Shown here: in pieces, positions 45,960-58,794 of the stretch
Layout of the letters: every line of letters starts with the position of its first letter
How positions within the stretch are numbered: position 1 is the stretch's first letter
Assembly (NCBI GenBank): GCA_021234155.1
Contig: JAJEKV010000087.1
Coordinates: 3,949,242 to 4,013,241, forward strand
Source of the DNA: Isoetes taiwanensis
Taxonomy: Eukaryota; Streptophyta; Lycopodiopsida; Isoetales; Isoetaceae
DNA length: 64,000 nucleotides
Direction of reading: 5' to 3'
Notes under the pieces: model-generated
What the model saw: only the letters and a program-made list of their open reading frames with translations
What the model was told of the DNA's origin: nothing
Databases searched by the model: none
Program-made: the position numbers and the translations under genes

Positions 45960-48916
45960 GTGGATGGCCTAGGTAGCGAGCTTGGGCTGTCAGGAGGGAT
46001 GAACTCCAGTTCTATACGACCGGGGCAGCATATACGAGCAGGGGACGTCTTGCGTGAGCAGCAGGTGCTTCGTCAGATCGAGGTTGAGGAGGAGGCCAAG
46101 GTGTCGCAGGCCAGGGTCAAAGCAGGTTTGACGTGGCTGAAGCAGTCTAACACTTGCTCTAAAGTCTTTTTCCCGAAAGCAGCCCGCCGGAAAAGAAGTA
46201 TCACGGCGCCATGGCGGACATAGTTACACCCGGGGGAGTGTTGTTTGCGGCAACCCGATGCAATCAAGGCCTTTGTAGCAACAAGACTATGAAACATTTT
46301 TCAAGGAGAGCCCGCTTCCCTCACGCAGTGTTTTCAAGAGCCGGTGCCGGCCAAGGTATCGCCAAGAATCTCAGCCCTTCAAAGACGAGCTTAGAGGAGC
46401 CGTTGGCGGCGGGAGTTGGGGATGCATGCCGCTGTTAGCTTCGAATAAGTGTCCCTGGATTAGATGGAATACCGGTGGAGTTTTTCCGTCTTGGGAATGG
46501 GTGGGGACTTTCGGTGGTGCGGTGTATGTGGATCTATTGGGGAATAACTTCGATGCATCCTCTGCTTGAATCTGAGGTTGTATTTCACTTATACCCAAGT
46601 GTAAGCATCCTAAAACCATCAATGACCGGAGGCCTATTACTCTGTTGTGCGTAGTGTATAAAATCATTGCTAAGGCTTTGGGAGAGGCTTAAGCCGATTA
46701 CTAGTTCACGCCATTAGTGCGAAGCGATGCGGTTTTATACCACAAAAACATTCTTCATAATGTGGTCTGCTTGCTTTTGAGGGAGTGCATTGGGCTCGTG
46801 GGATGAGGCAGCCCCTTGTTTTTCTTAAAATTTGGATTTTGCCAAGGCTTATGACGGTGTTAGGCTGGCGGTTCTTGGCGAGATATGATCTGTGCCTTTG
46901 GGTGCGGACCTAGTTTCAGGGGAAACGGTTATGAAGCCGCGATCGTTTCGCTAGGGCGGCGGTGTGGTGTCGTGGTGAGACCTCTTCAATCTTCTCTCGT
47001 GGGCCGAGGCATTAGGGGGGGATGTCCGTTGGCCCCCTTCACGCTCACTATAGTGGCGTAAGCTCTCCTCGCAGACTTTTTCGGTGGCGATTCTTGACAA
47101 GGTGGTGCAAGGTCTCCGCATGGATGATGGGTCGCAAACAGGTTTGCAATCAATTTGTGGATGATACATTCCTCTTTCTTCATGCGAGATGAGTCCAATC
47201 TCCGTGCACCAAGAATATTTTGGATGCCTTTTCTTTAGCTTCGTGGTGCTTGCTTAACGGTCGAAGTGCTCGGCCATGTGGGTGCTGGAGGAACCTCCTC
47301 TGCGTGGTTGAGTCGGTTTCCACAGGCTCTTACACCGCCACCACCACGGTACGCCAAACTGTTAGGCATACCATTTGGCTTGGACATTAATGCTAGGGCA
47401 ATTTGGGCGGAGACATTCGAGATCTTAAGCGAAATCCGAACCGTGGAGGGGAAGTAAACTCACCATGGTCGGTAGGATTACGATAGCCAAGTCGCTGCTC
47501 TGTAGCACTCATGTTTACGCAGACCTCCGCATACTTGCGCCCGAAAAAGTGTGGTTAAGGAGTTGGATGACACCATTCGCAATTTTGTTTGGGGAGGAAA
47601 TGAGGAGGGGGCTACGATGAAGGTCGCATGGTGGAAGTGTGTCCGTCCCCGTAAAAGGCGGGGCTTAGGTATGCTTGATGTGTCCTTGCACACGAAGGTT
47701 CTGGTGTCGAAATTCATCTGGCAGTTGTTGCAGGAGCAACAATCCCCAGGATTGGCTCTGTTAGCCGCGGTCGCTCGCCCACTCTATTGTGTTTAGGAAG
47801 CCCGGCAATTCCGAAACTCGGTTGCCGTGGGCTCTGTTTGAGGATTTCGCGGCCATTCCCTCATGCTTAGCCTTTTCTTAAAGGTCTCCTCAAGGCACGG
47901 AAGGTGGTCAAGGTTCTCTTTTCATTGGACCCTAGCGGGGTGTATGGTAGCCTCATCGCCCTTTCTTTGGGTACCCTTGGATTACGCATCTCCCTTGGCC
48001 TCTTCCCTACACCCGTGTACTTTCGGTAGCCGATGGCTTGCTGCGGGGGTAACATCCATCCGTGGATCGGTATTGGGAGGGTCATCCGGGCGGCCGTGGG
48101 AGTTTTTAGGGATCGATTTGGCCTTCGGCTGGGACATTTGGACTTGGGCGAGTTGCGAATGCTATTCCATTGCGCTTGTGTTCTCAAGTCAATCAGCGTT
48201 TGGAAGTCGCATAGTGGACTTGATGCATCTCGGTTTGTAGCATCGGCTTATGGGCTTCTAAGCGGGACACATTGCCGCCTTCCGGATAAGTGGTCACTTA
48301 AGCTTCCAGGAAGTAAGTGGCCCGCCATGTGGAAGTGGGCGTGGAATACATTGCCTCCTCCTAAAATCCGTACCCTTCTATGGCAGATCTTGCACCATAG
48401 GCTCAGGGTGAATGTCCGGAAGTACCACGGTTCAAGCCTCGGTAGCGGAAACATGCCCTCTATGTGGGAGGCGCCGGGAGACCATTGAGCACTGCTTTGT
48501 CCTATGCACAGAGGTAGGGGCAGCTTGGTCTAGGGTGAGAGCCCTCTTTGGGTCTTCACTGTGCAGTCAGAAGCTTCTCATGGGAGTCTTTCCTAGCAGT
48601 TGGTCAGTGGCCAAGCAGCAGGCATTTCATTTATGCAGAGCTTGGCTTCTGTGGTTGATTTGGAAAAGACGGAGAGCAAAGGTCTTCCAGAATGCAGTGC
48701 TTAGCCCTTTTCGGTTGGTTCCGATCTTGAGGCATAAGTTGTGGCAGGCTTACCAAGTCTCAAGCTTGTCTGGCACAGTTAAGCGGGAAATTTGGTCGAC
48801 ATTCCTACAGATTGTGAATCATGATGGGCACTTCATTTCTTAGCACCACACTTATCATTGTACTTGATCACATTTTAGTGGTTTAATATATTCCTATATT
48901 CTTCAAAAAAAAAAAA
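45960..48916 (+). mobile_element. L1-like LINE copy E (family 2), decayed
   Basis: Plus-strand copy ending in an A-run (48905-48916). Order of decayed motifs: pre-RT KAGLTWLKQSN (about 46120), RPITLLCVVYKIIAKAL (about 46630), NLDFAKAYDGVRL (about 46830-46870), FVDDTFLFLHA in the YADD position (about 47155), KLLGIPFGLD (about 47360), WGGNEEGATMKVAWWKCVRP (about 47590) and the zf-RVT end. This family differs from the CT-flanked family: L1-type thumb region, zf-RVT C-terminus and a poly-A tail. 5' end uncertain. Confidence 0.8.
48253..48843 (+). pseudogene. LINE zf-RVT C-terminal domain, copy E
   Basis: Encodes WAWNTLPPPKIRTLLWQILH (about 48340-48400), VRKYHGS with a frameshift, then TCPLCGRRRETIEHCFVLC (C-x2-C, H-x4-C type finger) and KQQAFHLCRAWLLWLIWKRR. 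This is the zf-RVT domain of plant L1 elements, near-identical in plan to 59407-60057. Natural stop at 48841-48843. Confidence 0.85.
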
Positions 48917-49164
48917 TATAGAGGTTTGATATTCCATCAAAACCTTAGGCGAACTTGTATTTCATATTTTAAAATCATAGGTACTCCCAACCATAAATGA
49001 CCTTAAGCAAAACGAGAGGTGCCCAGAGGCTCCAACGTACAGGGCCGTAGGATCGACGGATCCGACGACTGTGGTAGGCTAGGGTGCACCTCGTTTATAA
49101 ACATAGATTCAAAACAAAAAATAATCACGTTAGCTTGCTGGTTAGATTGGTCAAAGTTGTCTTA

Positions 49165-51270
49165 GATGAATGGAAATGAGTAGAGCCCTCAAATAATCTA
49201 GCAACACAAGAAAAAAGCATGGGCTTACCTTCTCAAGGCACTTTTGCAGCTCAACAAGGCGAGAAATCACGGGATCACAAACTGACTTGCCTTCGACTTT
49301 TAGAAGCAAATAAAAGACGATTGATTGACAGTAACTTAATAAGAGCATATGCTTCACTTCTAAGTACATCATGCCCTCCTTCACTGCCAACTAACCACCC
49401 TGTACCTGCACATCTCTCAAAGTTAAACCTAGTAGATAAAAATAGTAGATTTTCCATCTAAGAAGCAACACACTGGACTCTATGCAAATGATTATATTTG
49501 AAGACCTGAAAACAAATGGCTGAAAATAGCATTGGCACGGATAGCTAGTAATGGTATCACTGAAGCAAACAAGCTTAACCTTACAAAAAAGTGTGCAAGG
49601 CATGTTGGCAGAAATTGAATACACTGTGAGGTGCCAAGTTCATGGAAAATCTGGCCCCAAATACAAGACACTAGTGAAACCTTTCATCATACCACTTGTG
49701 AAATAAGTACAGGGGAAAAAAGACTTAAAAGTGATGAAAATGAGCATAATATATGACATAAAAGAAATATCCTGAAATTAAAAGTCATAAAAACTAGACA
49801 ATTCCAACAAAGTTTTGTCTTGGATTCAAAACAAGACAAATATCACCTTTTTTAGAACAGGCTGTAAACTATCCATTTTCAACCACTGCCTCTCGCAATT
49901 CGCCCAAGAGTCCAAGCATTTCAGGTGCATTGCTGTAAAATTGCCAATACCCAAGTCACTTATCTTTGCATTCTCGTATTAAGTTGTAGATGAAGCACCT
50001 CATAACAACTTGTGATTGTTCCTCTTTTGAGAAAGCGTTGAAGTCCTTTTCAATCTTCTCAATAGGTATAAGACCAGATAGCTCTCCTTTAGAATGAGGT
50101 CCATGTATGCCTTTACCTTCTTTTTCATTCTGCGGAGCAGCTTCCTGTAAAACGACAAGCAAATTAAAGATTACATAAAGCCTTATTGCAAGTCTTTATT
50201 CAAACGTACACCACAAGATATTGTACTCTATGTGCCACACCCGAAGAGTCAAATCCCCATCCTCAAATCCTTCACTGTCACTTTCATTGTATTCAAAGTC
50301 TTCTGGACGTAAAGATGCAGCCAACTTCTGTTGTATTCGACGTGCCTCGGCCTCTTCTTTTGCAGGCCCTTCTTCATCACTTGATGGCATCTACTTCAAA
50401 GAATTCCAATTCTTATAAGTGGAAAACTCCTTTTCAAACCATTATTGTAAGACAAGACCTTCTTACATCATCAGCTCCATGATACATCCTTTTACGCTTC
50501 CCCCATGCATCTTTTGGTTTCTCATCCTTATCATTATCATCATCTTCATCCAATGTCATGATCTTCCATTTCATTAATTTTATCTGTGCCGCCACTATCA
50601 GTGCAGAGAAAGAATAGTCAAAGAATCTTGATCAATTCAATGATAGCCAGAAACAAATTAGTATTGTCTAAATTTTCTTACTCTTTGGCGTTAAAACAAT
50701 TCGGCTTTAGGCATGCAACTTACTATTGTGTTCATTTAACTCTTATTTACGTATACTTATTTCCTTAAATTTGCAAAATAGGAAAAAAATGTCCAAAACC
50801 AAGAATGCTTACTTCATCTTGTGACTCATTGCTATCTTCGTCCTGCATCAGCAGAATGAAGTAAGATTGCATGTCCACATATTTGGGGGGAGGGACGAAA
50901 TGCCTACCTTCAGATCAAACATAGGATTTTCCATCTCCTCATCCTCAGAGTCTAAAGGAAAAAGCAACAAGAAGCAGCTTAGGATTATAATGGATCTCAT
51001 AATATAAGTTTCACACAATGCTGCACTTAGATATGCAACTGAGAATTAACTCACCAGAACTACCAGTATTTTCCAAGGGTATTACATCTCTGTGTCTAGG
51101 AACTGCATAAGAAACAATTTATACTGTTGGATTCCACATGTATGATTAAAAGCAGAAACACAATTCAGTAATGTACACTTGTCAATCTCATCTTCTAACT
51201 CTTTAGGGAATCTTTCCATATGAGAACTGGAGGATTTTCCCTTCTTCTTCTTCATTGAATCTTTGCCCAT
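49165..51270 (-). pseudogene. Partial duplicate of UTP3/SAS10 (exons 1-10), decayed
   Basis: Corresponds to 38643-41876 of the intact gene. Kept: exon 1 (MGKDSMKKKKGKSSSSH, start near 51270), exons 2-4, 6-9 and exon 10. Lesions: nearly all of exon 5 is deleted (junction near 50694), exon 9 has an extra A (TTGAAAATGG for TTGAAATGG, near 49880) and exon 10 has CAG changed to TAG (GGTGGTTAGTTGG, near 49393) and a 3-bp loss in the DHP codons. Exons 11-18 are missing. The intron between exons 9 and 10 is only about 440 bp and holds the start of the foreign open frame in the opposite orientation. Confidence 0.88.
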
Positions 51271-52080
51271 CGGTACCAGCACACACAACAAACCTACAAA
51301 CCATGTAGGATTAAATATCATGATCATGAGCATCGATAATGTTGCGCCTAAAATTCAGACAATTGCAATTTTACATCACTTTCCTGTTTCTAATCTGATA
51401 GGCCAAGCAAGTTGCAAACTATGGCATGCTACTGCTACTGCTACTGTACCAGACCAGCCAATGATGCACAGAAAGAAGAAAGATTTTGTTAAGTATTGTT
51501 GTCTTTGTTCAAATGATGCTCTGCTCTTCCTCCTTTGAAAACAATAAGTGGCAGGCAGCAACCGGAATGTAACGGAATATAAAACCAGATTAAGGAATCA
51601 AGGATTCGATTTAGGTTACTGGAAAATAGCAGGCCGGGTGCTAGAGCACTGCGGGAGAGCGTGGAAAATATTTGACCTTGGATCTGAAATCTTAAACTTT
51701 TGCAGACACCAAAACCGTTACCAAAACCAGGAAGGGTTTTGGTCAGAAAATTAAAAAAAATAATATCAGTTCAGGAAGGATTTTTGGTCGAAAAATTTAA
51801 CAAAAAAAAAAAAAAAAAAAAAATCAGTTCAGAAAATAATATCAGCTAGGCCGGATTTGGGGCTACAAATCCGGCTAATAAAGACGCCTGCTCGTTTTGC
51901 TTTTGGGACAAGAGATGCAGTCATATCTTTGGTCCATCTTATCTTCTTATATTATAATGTTATACCATAAGTCTTGGATTTGATCAAGCCTTAATTTGAA
52001 TGGTCGAGATCATCTGGGTGCATCCGAAGGCCGAGATTTATTGCCGACTTACCACCACCGTGATTGCTCATGCTTTGCTC
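51271..52080. other. Former UTP3 upstream region plus hairpin
   Basis: A short block GGTTACTGGAAAATAGCAGG (51613-51632) is shared with the region just upstream of the intact UTP3 exon 1 (41899-41918). So the intact locus appears to have lost about 320 bp of upstream DNA kept here. A perfect 10-bp stem GCCGGATTTG / CAAATCCGGC with loop GGGCTA lies at 51850-51875. A-rich runs flank it (51790-51825). No gene. Confidence 0.5.
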
Positions 52081-52854
52081 TTAAGGGAAAAGAGTAAAGG
52101 GGAAAAGGAAAAGGAAAAAGGAAGAATAGAATAGAATAGAATAGAAAAGAGAAAAGAGAAAAGAGAGAATGTGAGGGGCAAAAAGGCATGGCCAAAAGGG
52201 AAAAAGGAAAAGGAAAAAGGGTGGGGATAAAAGAAGAGAAAAAGGCATGAAAAAAGGAAAAGGGAAAGAAGAAAGAAAAATGCAAGGGGAAATGGAACCC
52301 GGAAAAAAGGCACGAGGTAAAGTGAAAAAGGGAAGAGGAAAGGGCACGAAAAAAAAGGAAGGAAAAGGTTGAAGAAAGGGGAAAAGGGAGGAGAAAAAAA
52401 GCATGGGAAAAATAAAAGAGCATGGGAAAAGGGAGAAAAAGAGAAGCATTGAGGAAAAAGCAAAAAGGAAGGGAAAAACGGCATGGGAAAAAGAAAAGGG
52501 AAAAGAAAAAGAGAGAGGGAAAGGGAATGGAAAAAGTCGCATCGAGAAAAGGGGAAAAGTGAAATGTTTAAAAAATGAGGAAGAGGGAAGGGAAAAGGGG
52601 GAACGAGAAAAGGATGGGGAGAAGGGAAGGGAAAAGGGGAAAGTGAGAAGAAAGAAAAAAGGAAAGAGAAAAGGGGGAAAGGGAACCTGAGAAAAGGGAA
52701 AGAGGGAAACAAGAAAATGGAAGGGGGAAAGGGCACGAGAGAAAAGGAAAGAAGAAAATGGTGAAGAAAGGGAAAAAAGAGATGGGGGAAGAGAGAAAAG
52801 ATGGGGAAACTAGGGAAATAGGTATTAAAAAAAAAAAGAGAAGAAAAACAAGGT
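52081..52854. repeat. Polypurine (GA-rich) tract, about 770 bp
   Basis: Almost only A and G on the plus strand for about 770 bases, made of GGGAAAAGG-like words with recurrent GGCATGGGAAAA islands. Long open frames on either strand here (K/E/R/G or F/L/S/P) are compositional artefacts. It is followed by a perfect hairpin CACGGAGGG-TTG-CCCTCCGTG (52861-52881). Confidence 0.9.
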
Positions 52855-52899
52855 GCTGCGCACGGAGGGTTGCCCTCCGTGACCCGAGAGTGAAATGTC

Positions 52900-53227
52900 T
52901 TAAATCACACTTCAAAGTCATGCTCGCACTTGAAAGTACATAATGTCTTTCACGTGAGTAACTTAAGGAAGTATGTATTTGATCCTTCCCATATGTTGGG
53001 GGACGATGATTTGGTAAGCAGAGAGAACTTCCTGTACCCCAGACGCGAGCGTGATTTCCGAGGAAACCCCACGCTAAACAGGAGGCCGAACAATCGTAGA
53101 TTTTTTGGTTCAATGGAAATTGGGTTGTCACGAGCAAGATGCCACATGGGAAGATGCCAATTGGATTCTTCGTGAGTTTCCCGAGATGCGCCCATGAGGA
53201 CATGGGTTGAATTTTTGGAGGAGAGAC
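52900..53227 (+). mobile_element. Chromovirus 3' coding end and polypurine tract
   Basis: Encodes KVHNVFHVSNLRKYVFDPSH (52931-52990), the end of a Ty3/gypsy integrase before the chromodomain region, with stops later. Then CCCATGAGGACATGGGTTGA and GGAGGAGAGAC, a purine-rich primer tract (53217-53227) directly before TGTAACGG. The rest of pol is absent; the polypurine tract lies upstream. Confidence 0.75.
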
Positions 53228-56200
53228 TGTAACGGACCTAGGATTTTGAGGTAAATTGTGGATTATTTTATTTAAAAGATGCAAAGGGATATTAATCAAA
53301 ATATCACGATGCGAGAGAAATCGTCGTATATGTAGAGATTATCTGGGACAAAATATTGTGGTTAAAAATAAATATAAGTCTGAGAGAAAAACATTGGGAA
53401 AAAGATTGATTCTGCGAGGGTTCTTTGAAGGAGCGAATCGGCGTGCAAAGCTCGGGAGGGCGTGTTGGGCCTTGAAAAAAGCAACAAAAAGCGGGATTCC
53501 GTGGGGATCAAGCCTTACCCCTTTGGTTTTAAGCGTAACAAAATTGTGCATCTTTGAATTGTGTTGATCTGATAGGATTGTTATGAAACTTAGTATTGAT
53601 TTAGAATTAAACTAAAAGTGCGTGAATATGGAAAAAGCTTGCATGATTGAATTTGGAAGTATTTTATGATGGCATATTGATGGTTGCAAAAAGTATCACG
53701 GATCTAAGTGAGACAAGCATCTAGATCATGCCGGAAATCTTTGAATAGCTCATATTAGAACATGAGGGATGGATTAAAGGTAAAGGGATGGTTGGGAATC
53801 GATTAAAAGCGTATTAAAAGCAGTAAAATTTCCCTTGCATCTTTGCCGTTTTATATAACGGGATCCCCGGTATCGGTGATGATCCGGAAGCATGAAATGT
53901 GATGAAAATTAATGGGTCGATTTGGGCCTTAGGGGGCCGAAATGGAAAAAAGAATGAGGAATCCGGGAAGATCAAAGCAAGATTCAACCCAGTAAATCCC
54001 ATGATCTTGGTGCTCAAGAATTGATCCGGAATCTACGGATTTGGGTTGGCGGCGAAATGGCGAAAAACCTCTTTGCAACCAAAATCGGGAGGAGCTAGGA
54101 GTTTTGGCATGGATTCGATGGCCTGGAGGCCATATCCGGGAGCAGCAGGCCGGATTCATCACCTGTAACGCAGTTAGGGTTAGGTTAAAGGAAAAAAAGA
54201 TGTTAACAATTAGTTTAGTTTTGTTAGTAAGGTAGTAATAGAAATAAAGTTAAAAGTTTTAAGCTATAGCTAAGGTTAAATTTAAGTTAAAAACATTGAT
54301 GGGTGGTTAAAAGGCCTTGAGTTCACAGATTGATCTAGGAACGAGGGGTAAGATGAGCAATAGGTTAGAGAGTAGAAGCTGTTTATGCACGACATATAGA
54401 GTCTAACAAGTTATCTAGCTATAGATATTGAAAGCCTTAGAAATTAGTTAAGGTAAGAAAGAAAATAAAAACCCAAGATACAAGTGCTCCGTATGGAGGA
54501 AGTTTATGATGGAAGCATAATAATGTTTAAATGCTATAGATTAAATACCATTAACATAGTCTTAAATATAGCTAGGGAACTTTTGAGAAAATGTAGACGT
54601 TAGTTTTTAGTTTAGCAATGATGATTGCATTTTTGCATTATTAAGGCTATGGTTGGACATTTCATGTTACATAAAGTGTGAATTATGGAATGTATTTGAT
54701 GTTGAATATGTTAACACTAGAGTTGTTACTGGAACTATTCTGGGTTCATCCACCATAATTGGTCCAGCATACCCTCTGCCACTTAAACCCAGGTATCTAA
54801 CAAGAGAAATTTCCATTTCACAAGATACCACCACTTTTGGAATCTTCACTCGATTCTTTATGGCCGTGGAGAATTTCATGACCAATAGATTTACTGATAT
54901 GTTGTGGTGATTGCCCAAACCTCATTGAATTCAGCAGTTTTTACGCCAGGCCAGAACTGCATTCTTCAAACTTTCTAGCATAAAGGGGTCCAAACGTTTC
55001 TAAAATTGAAAATAATTTACGTTTTATGATAAAACATGTTGATTTACATGTTTTCATGTTTCGTTGCTATTAGATGGCATTATATGAAGTCGTCAAACCA
55101 TTTTTAGCTCAAAAAAGCTGTTTGAGGTTGTGAATTGTTTCTCCTTTACTATAACAAGTTTTGACGTAAGACTTGCGGCCATAAGTTGTCAACTCTAAGA
55201 GCTATAGTCCAATAATTTTTTGAAATGTCTATAAGTCATGTTGATCTCAATTTTCACTAAAGAAGATTCGATACAGAATCCAGGACAAAAATAGAACTAA
55301 CGTGGTTTAACTAAACTTATATATAAGCTTTCTAAAGGCAATAAATGATGCACTCCATTCATTCCACTTATACATTCATAATAAAGAATTTTATGAACTT
55401 AAATATGGTGAATAACCATGTATTCTTTACATTTAGAAGTGGTTGCCACTACACAAAATTAGAGTTTAGCTAAGGTAATAATACAAAAAACTCATCTTTT
55501 ATGGTAGGCAATATTTTTTATGAATGTCACCCTTCCTTGGCAACATAGATCTTGAATTTCATGTTAAAGTAACATATTATGTACAAGATTTGATTTAAAA
55601 TAGACATGGACCATTTCTGGTTTGTACTTAGGCTTGCCATATTTTAAAGCAAGATAGCATTCTTTTTCAACTCATGATTGACGAAACATGTGATAGAAGT
55701 TTAAAATATAGTTTGTATCGTCTTAGTGCAAAACACACGATGAAATCTTCTTATTTTTTACTATCATAAACTTAGTACACGTGTTTGCTGCTTAAGAGTT
55801 CCTACTTTAGGTATAATAATAGTAACTTTAGCTTGTCTTTCATGATAGACTATAATTTTTATGGGTTCAAGCTTCATTGGCAACATAGATCTCCAATTTG
55901 ATGATTAAAATAACATACTACTATATGTAAAATTTGAATATAAATGGGCATGGACCATTATGGTCCACAATTAACGAATTAGGTATAGAATTAAATCTCT
56001 CTAATTATGATTACCAATTTTATTTATTGTTCATTTGTCACTTATACAATGATATGGCAATTTTCTACCTTCTCTAACATAATTTTTGGAAGGGTGAGTG
56101 GAGATTCATATAGGTTCAGTTTGCTTGTGCTTCAACTTTACCATTAAATAATGCAATTCTAGCAACCAACTAATTAAGATGAGGATGTTCTGGCTTCTTG

Positions 56201-58257
56201 AATGATCATAAGCCATGTGGACCAAACAATGGAAGGAAGGAAGGAAGAAAATTTTAAGTCCACGGAACCCAATCGGGTTATGGGAAAATGAACATAGCGA
56301 TCTATCTCTATTTTTCATAGTTCTAGCTTTTTATATTTGTTTTTCATTCTTTTGCATTGCTTCCACAACTTGAGAAGATAAAAAATACAAGTTTTGAGTT
56401 CACCTTTCAATACATAGGTTTATGAAATCCATGGAACGCGTGCTCTAACAGATAACTTGGAATGAACACTAGAAAGTTTATGCTAAACCTCAAGATCAGG
56501 AGCATTGATTATTTTTAATGAATAGATTAGCTCATGAGGTGCTTATATCCCGCAATTGAAACGCAATTGATTAACATGAGGGAGTTCTTAATTTTAAAAA
56601 GAAGGTGGACGGTAAAGGTTTGAATAATCTGAACCTTTCTTGATTTCTTGAAAACAAAACGCTATGGCTTTTTTACGTGTTTGTTTTTGGGGTGATTCCA
56701 TATCGTGGTAACCTTTCATAATGTGATTTTTTTGCGGATGACTTTGAATCATTTTACTCCTATATAGACATAAGTTATCATTCACTTGTAATTGAAAAAA
56801 TAAAAGAAAATCAAAACCTCATCATCAAGGCTAATAGACATTTTTCTTAGATAAAGCAAGTTGTCTAATACTTATATTCAAAATTTTGGGTCAAAATTCA
56901 TTTTCCTACAAAAGTTAGAGATTTGATTTGGGAACAGCTTTCTAGAAACCCGATATTGGTTCCACGAGAAGACAAGCGGCGGTTTTGACCACCTGTCATG
57001 TTCAAACAACCCTATCTCCCTTCTCACACCTCGGATTGAGGTGCAGTTTTTTGTGTCTTACTCTCTAACTCGTGTAGAAAAATACAAAAATAATGAAAAA
57101 AATCATAAAAATCATCTTACCGAGACAGTTTTACTTTATCTAAACATGTAGCAAAACAGACTTGACCCCCTTGGGTTTACCTAAGTGTAACTCTCATGAA
57201 TGGGGACCAATAGATTTTTAGGTATTTTTCCCATGCAATGTGACTGCTATATATTAACATATAAGAAGGGTTTGACTGATTATTGAACCTTTGATTTTAT
57301 ATGAATTTTAAAGCAAACAGTGCAAATGCACCTTTTCTGGTTCATCATGTGACGACTCTAGTGTTAAGGCATGGGCATGCTGGTGAATTGTATGTAATTG
57401 TATATGGTGAAATTCTTTGATATAGACCTCTGGGGCCGGAGTCTAGGTGCGATGGTCTAGACTCACGGTTTGCACAGTGCTATGTAAATGGTATTTTGAA
57501 CATCGGGCGTTGGTACCGTAAGGTACAACGTCATGCACAGTAAGTGGTCCTCCAATGCTGGACGCAGCGTGGAAGGGTGTGTACACACGTGGTTACCCCG
57601 CCTCTATGTCACTGGCCTGATCAGCCGAGTTGACCTTGCTCAGACCCAGAGGAATATTGGTTGAAATGTTGAAGCTATGGTTGCTTGGCTAGAGTATATG
57701 TGGTTTTTTAATGCTGGAATCAAGTTGCAATGGTTGTGCTTAGAATAATTATGCATTGTGTTTATGTTGGGTGGACTAGTAACTTGGATTGCAGGGGCGA
57801 GGTTACGGTAAGGCTAAGTTATTGTTCTAAGTTAATGCTTGTGGTAATTGATGCTTGATATATTCTAAATTCCCGATCCCCACTTAGTCCGTGTGACTAA
57901 CCCCGTGGTTAAATGGTGTAAGCAGAAGTGCGAGATGCTCCGGAAAGTAGCCAAGCTACAGAACGGCGAGAGTAGGAGTGTGTGGATTGCTAGACCATAT
58001 ATTTGCTTAATATTCTTATTATCATTATGGATTGGCTTAAAACTATAATTTTTTTTTTAAACTTGGTTGTTGTGTGGGGTTTTGACGTGCAATGGCAAGT
58101 ATAGAATTTTTGGGACCTTAGAGCACGTATAAAGATTAAATTCTTTACCTAAGTATGCATGTATTAATTTCTTGAGTTGCAACGGTTAAATAGATCCAAC
58201 GGTAGAGATCGATGGGATCTCCAGTTACCGAGAGGTTAACTGGCCAGGCCCGTCACA
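53228..58257 (+). mobile_element. Apparent 5.03-kb LTR (between PPT and PBS)
   Basis: Starts TGTAACGGACC right after the polypurine tract and ends CCCGTCACA right before GT and the tRNA-Met primer site. The ends are short inverted repeats (TGTAACGG / CCGTCACA). An LTR with a PPT on its left and a PBS on its right is a shared LTR of tandem elements. The length of 5 kb is extreme, so a nested insertion inside it is the main alternative. No coding frame is recognised. An internal imperfect duplication is at 55520-55960. The stretch 57420-57610 is GC-richer with several GTAC-rich palindromes. Confidence 0.55.
55520..55960. repeat. Two diverged copies of a 100-bp segment inside the LTR
   Basis: About 55535-55620 and 55875-55960 share TTGGCAACATAGATCT, TTAAAxTAACATA and ATGGACCATT in the same order, about 340 bp apart in direct orientation. 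Confidence 0.6.
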
Positions 58258-58259
58258 GT

Positions 58260-58271
58260 TGGTATCAGAGC
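58260..58271 (+). other. Primer binding site, initiator tRNA-Met
   Basis: TGGTATCAGAGC, two bases after the LTR end CGTCACA. It marks the start of the internal region of an LTR element whose coding part is not present to its right. From 58272 to 58794 no gene was seen. Confidence 0.8.
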
Positions 58272-58794
58272 ATATACTGACATATACTTGGAATATGCCA
58301 CAAACCCACATGGATGAGGGTTTTTCCCTTAGGGGCAACCCAAAAAACTGGACTCAAACATATCAGTGGAATGCTATTTCCATGCCCAATTCATAATTCA
58401 TAAGGCAAGGCATTCAAATATGCTAATAACTCACAAATTGAATGTTGCAAATAGGAAAAAGAAACACAATCCATTGGTTCCATTCAAACCTTGAACATAT
58501 CGAAAGAAGAGAAGCAAGAATGATGATTTCGTTGGTGTTTTAGTTTTCTTTATCGGGGCTCAACACATGCACACATTGTAGCCCGGTTCTCCAAGATTCA
58601 AGGAATTTGATTTTTTATTGCTATTTTTGTTTTCTAAATTTGAAATTGCCTCCAAGATTTCCAACCACCTTTATTGATTTTATTGATTGGGGGCCCTGCT
58701 CTTGTTTTCTGATAAGCCACGAACCATTGTTGCTGGTGCTTCCTGTCATAGAAAATAAACAAGGATGAGAAAAACAAGACCATCAATCGTCTCT

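Noticed and set aside
52049-52736. Open frames of up to 222 codons over the polypurine tract, both strands
   Set aside because: They result from the lack of stop codons in A/G-only sequence; composition is F/L/S/P or K/E/R/G only.
54168-54186. TTAGGGTTAGG telomere-like words
   Set aside because: Only about two units and not the plant TTTAGGG repeat; too short to mean an interstitial telomere.
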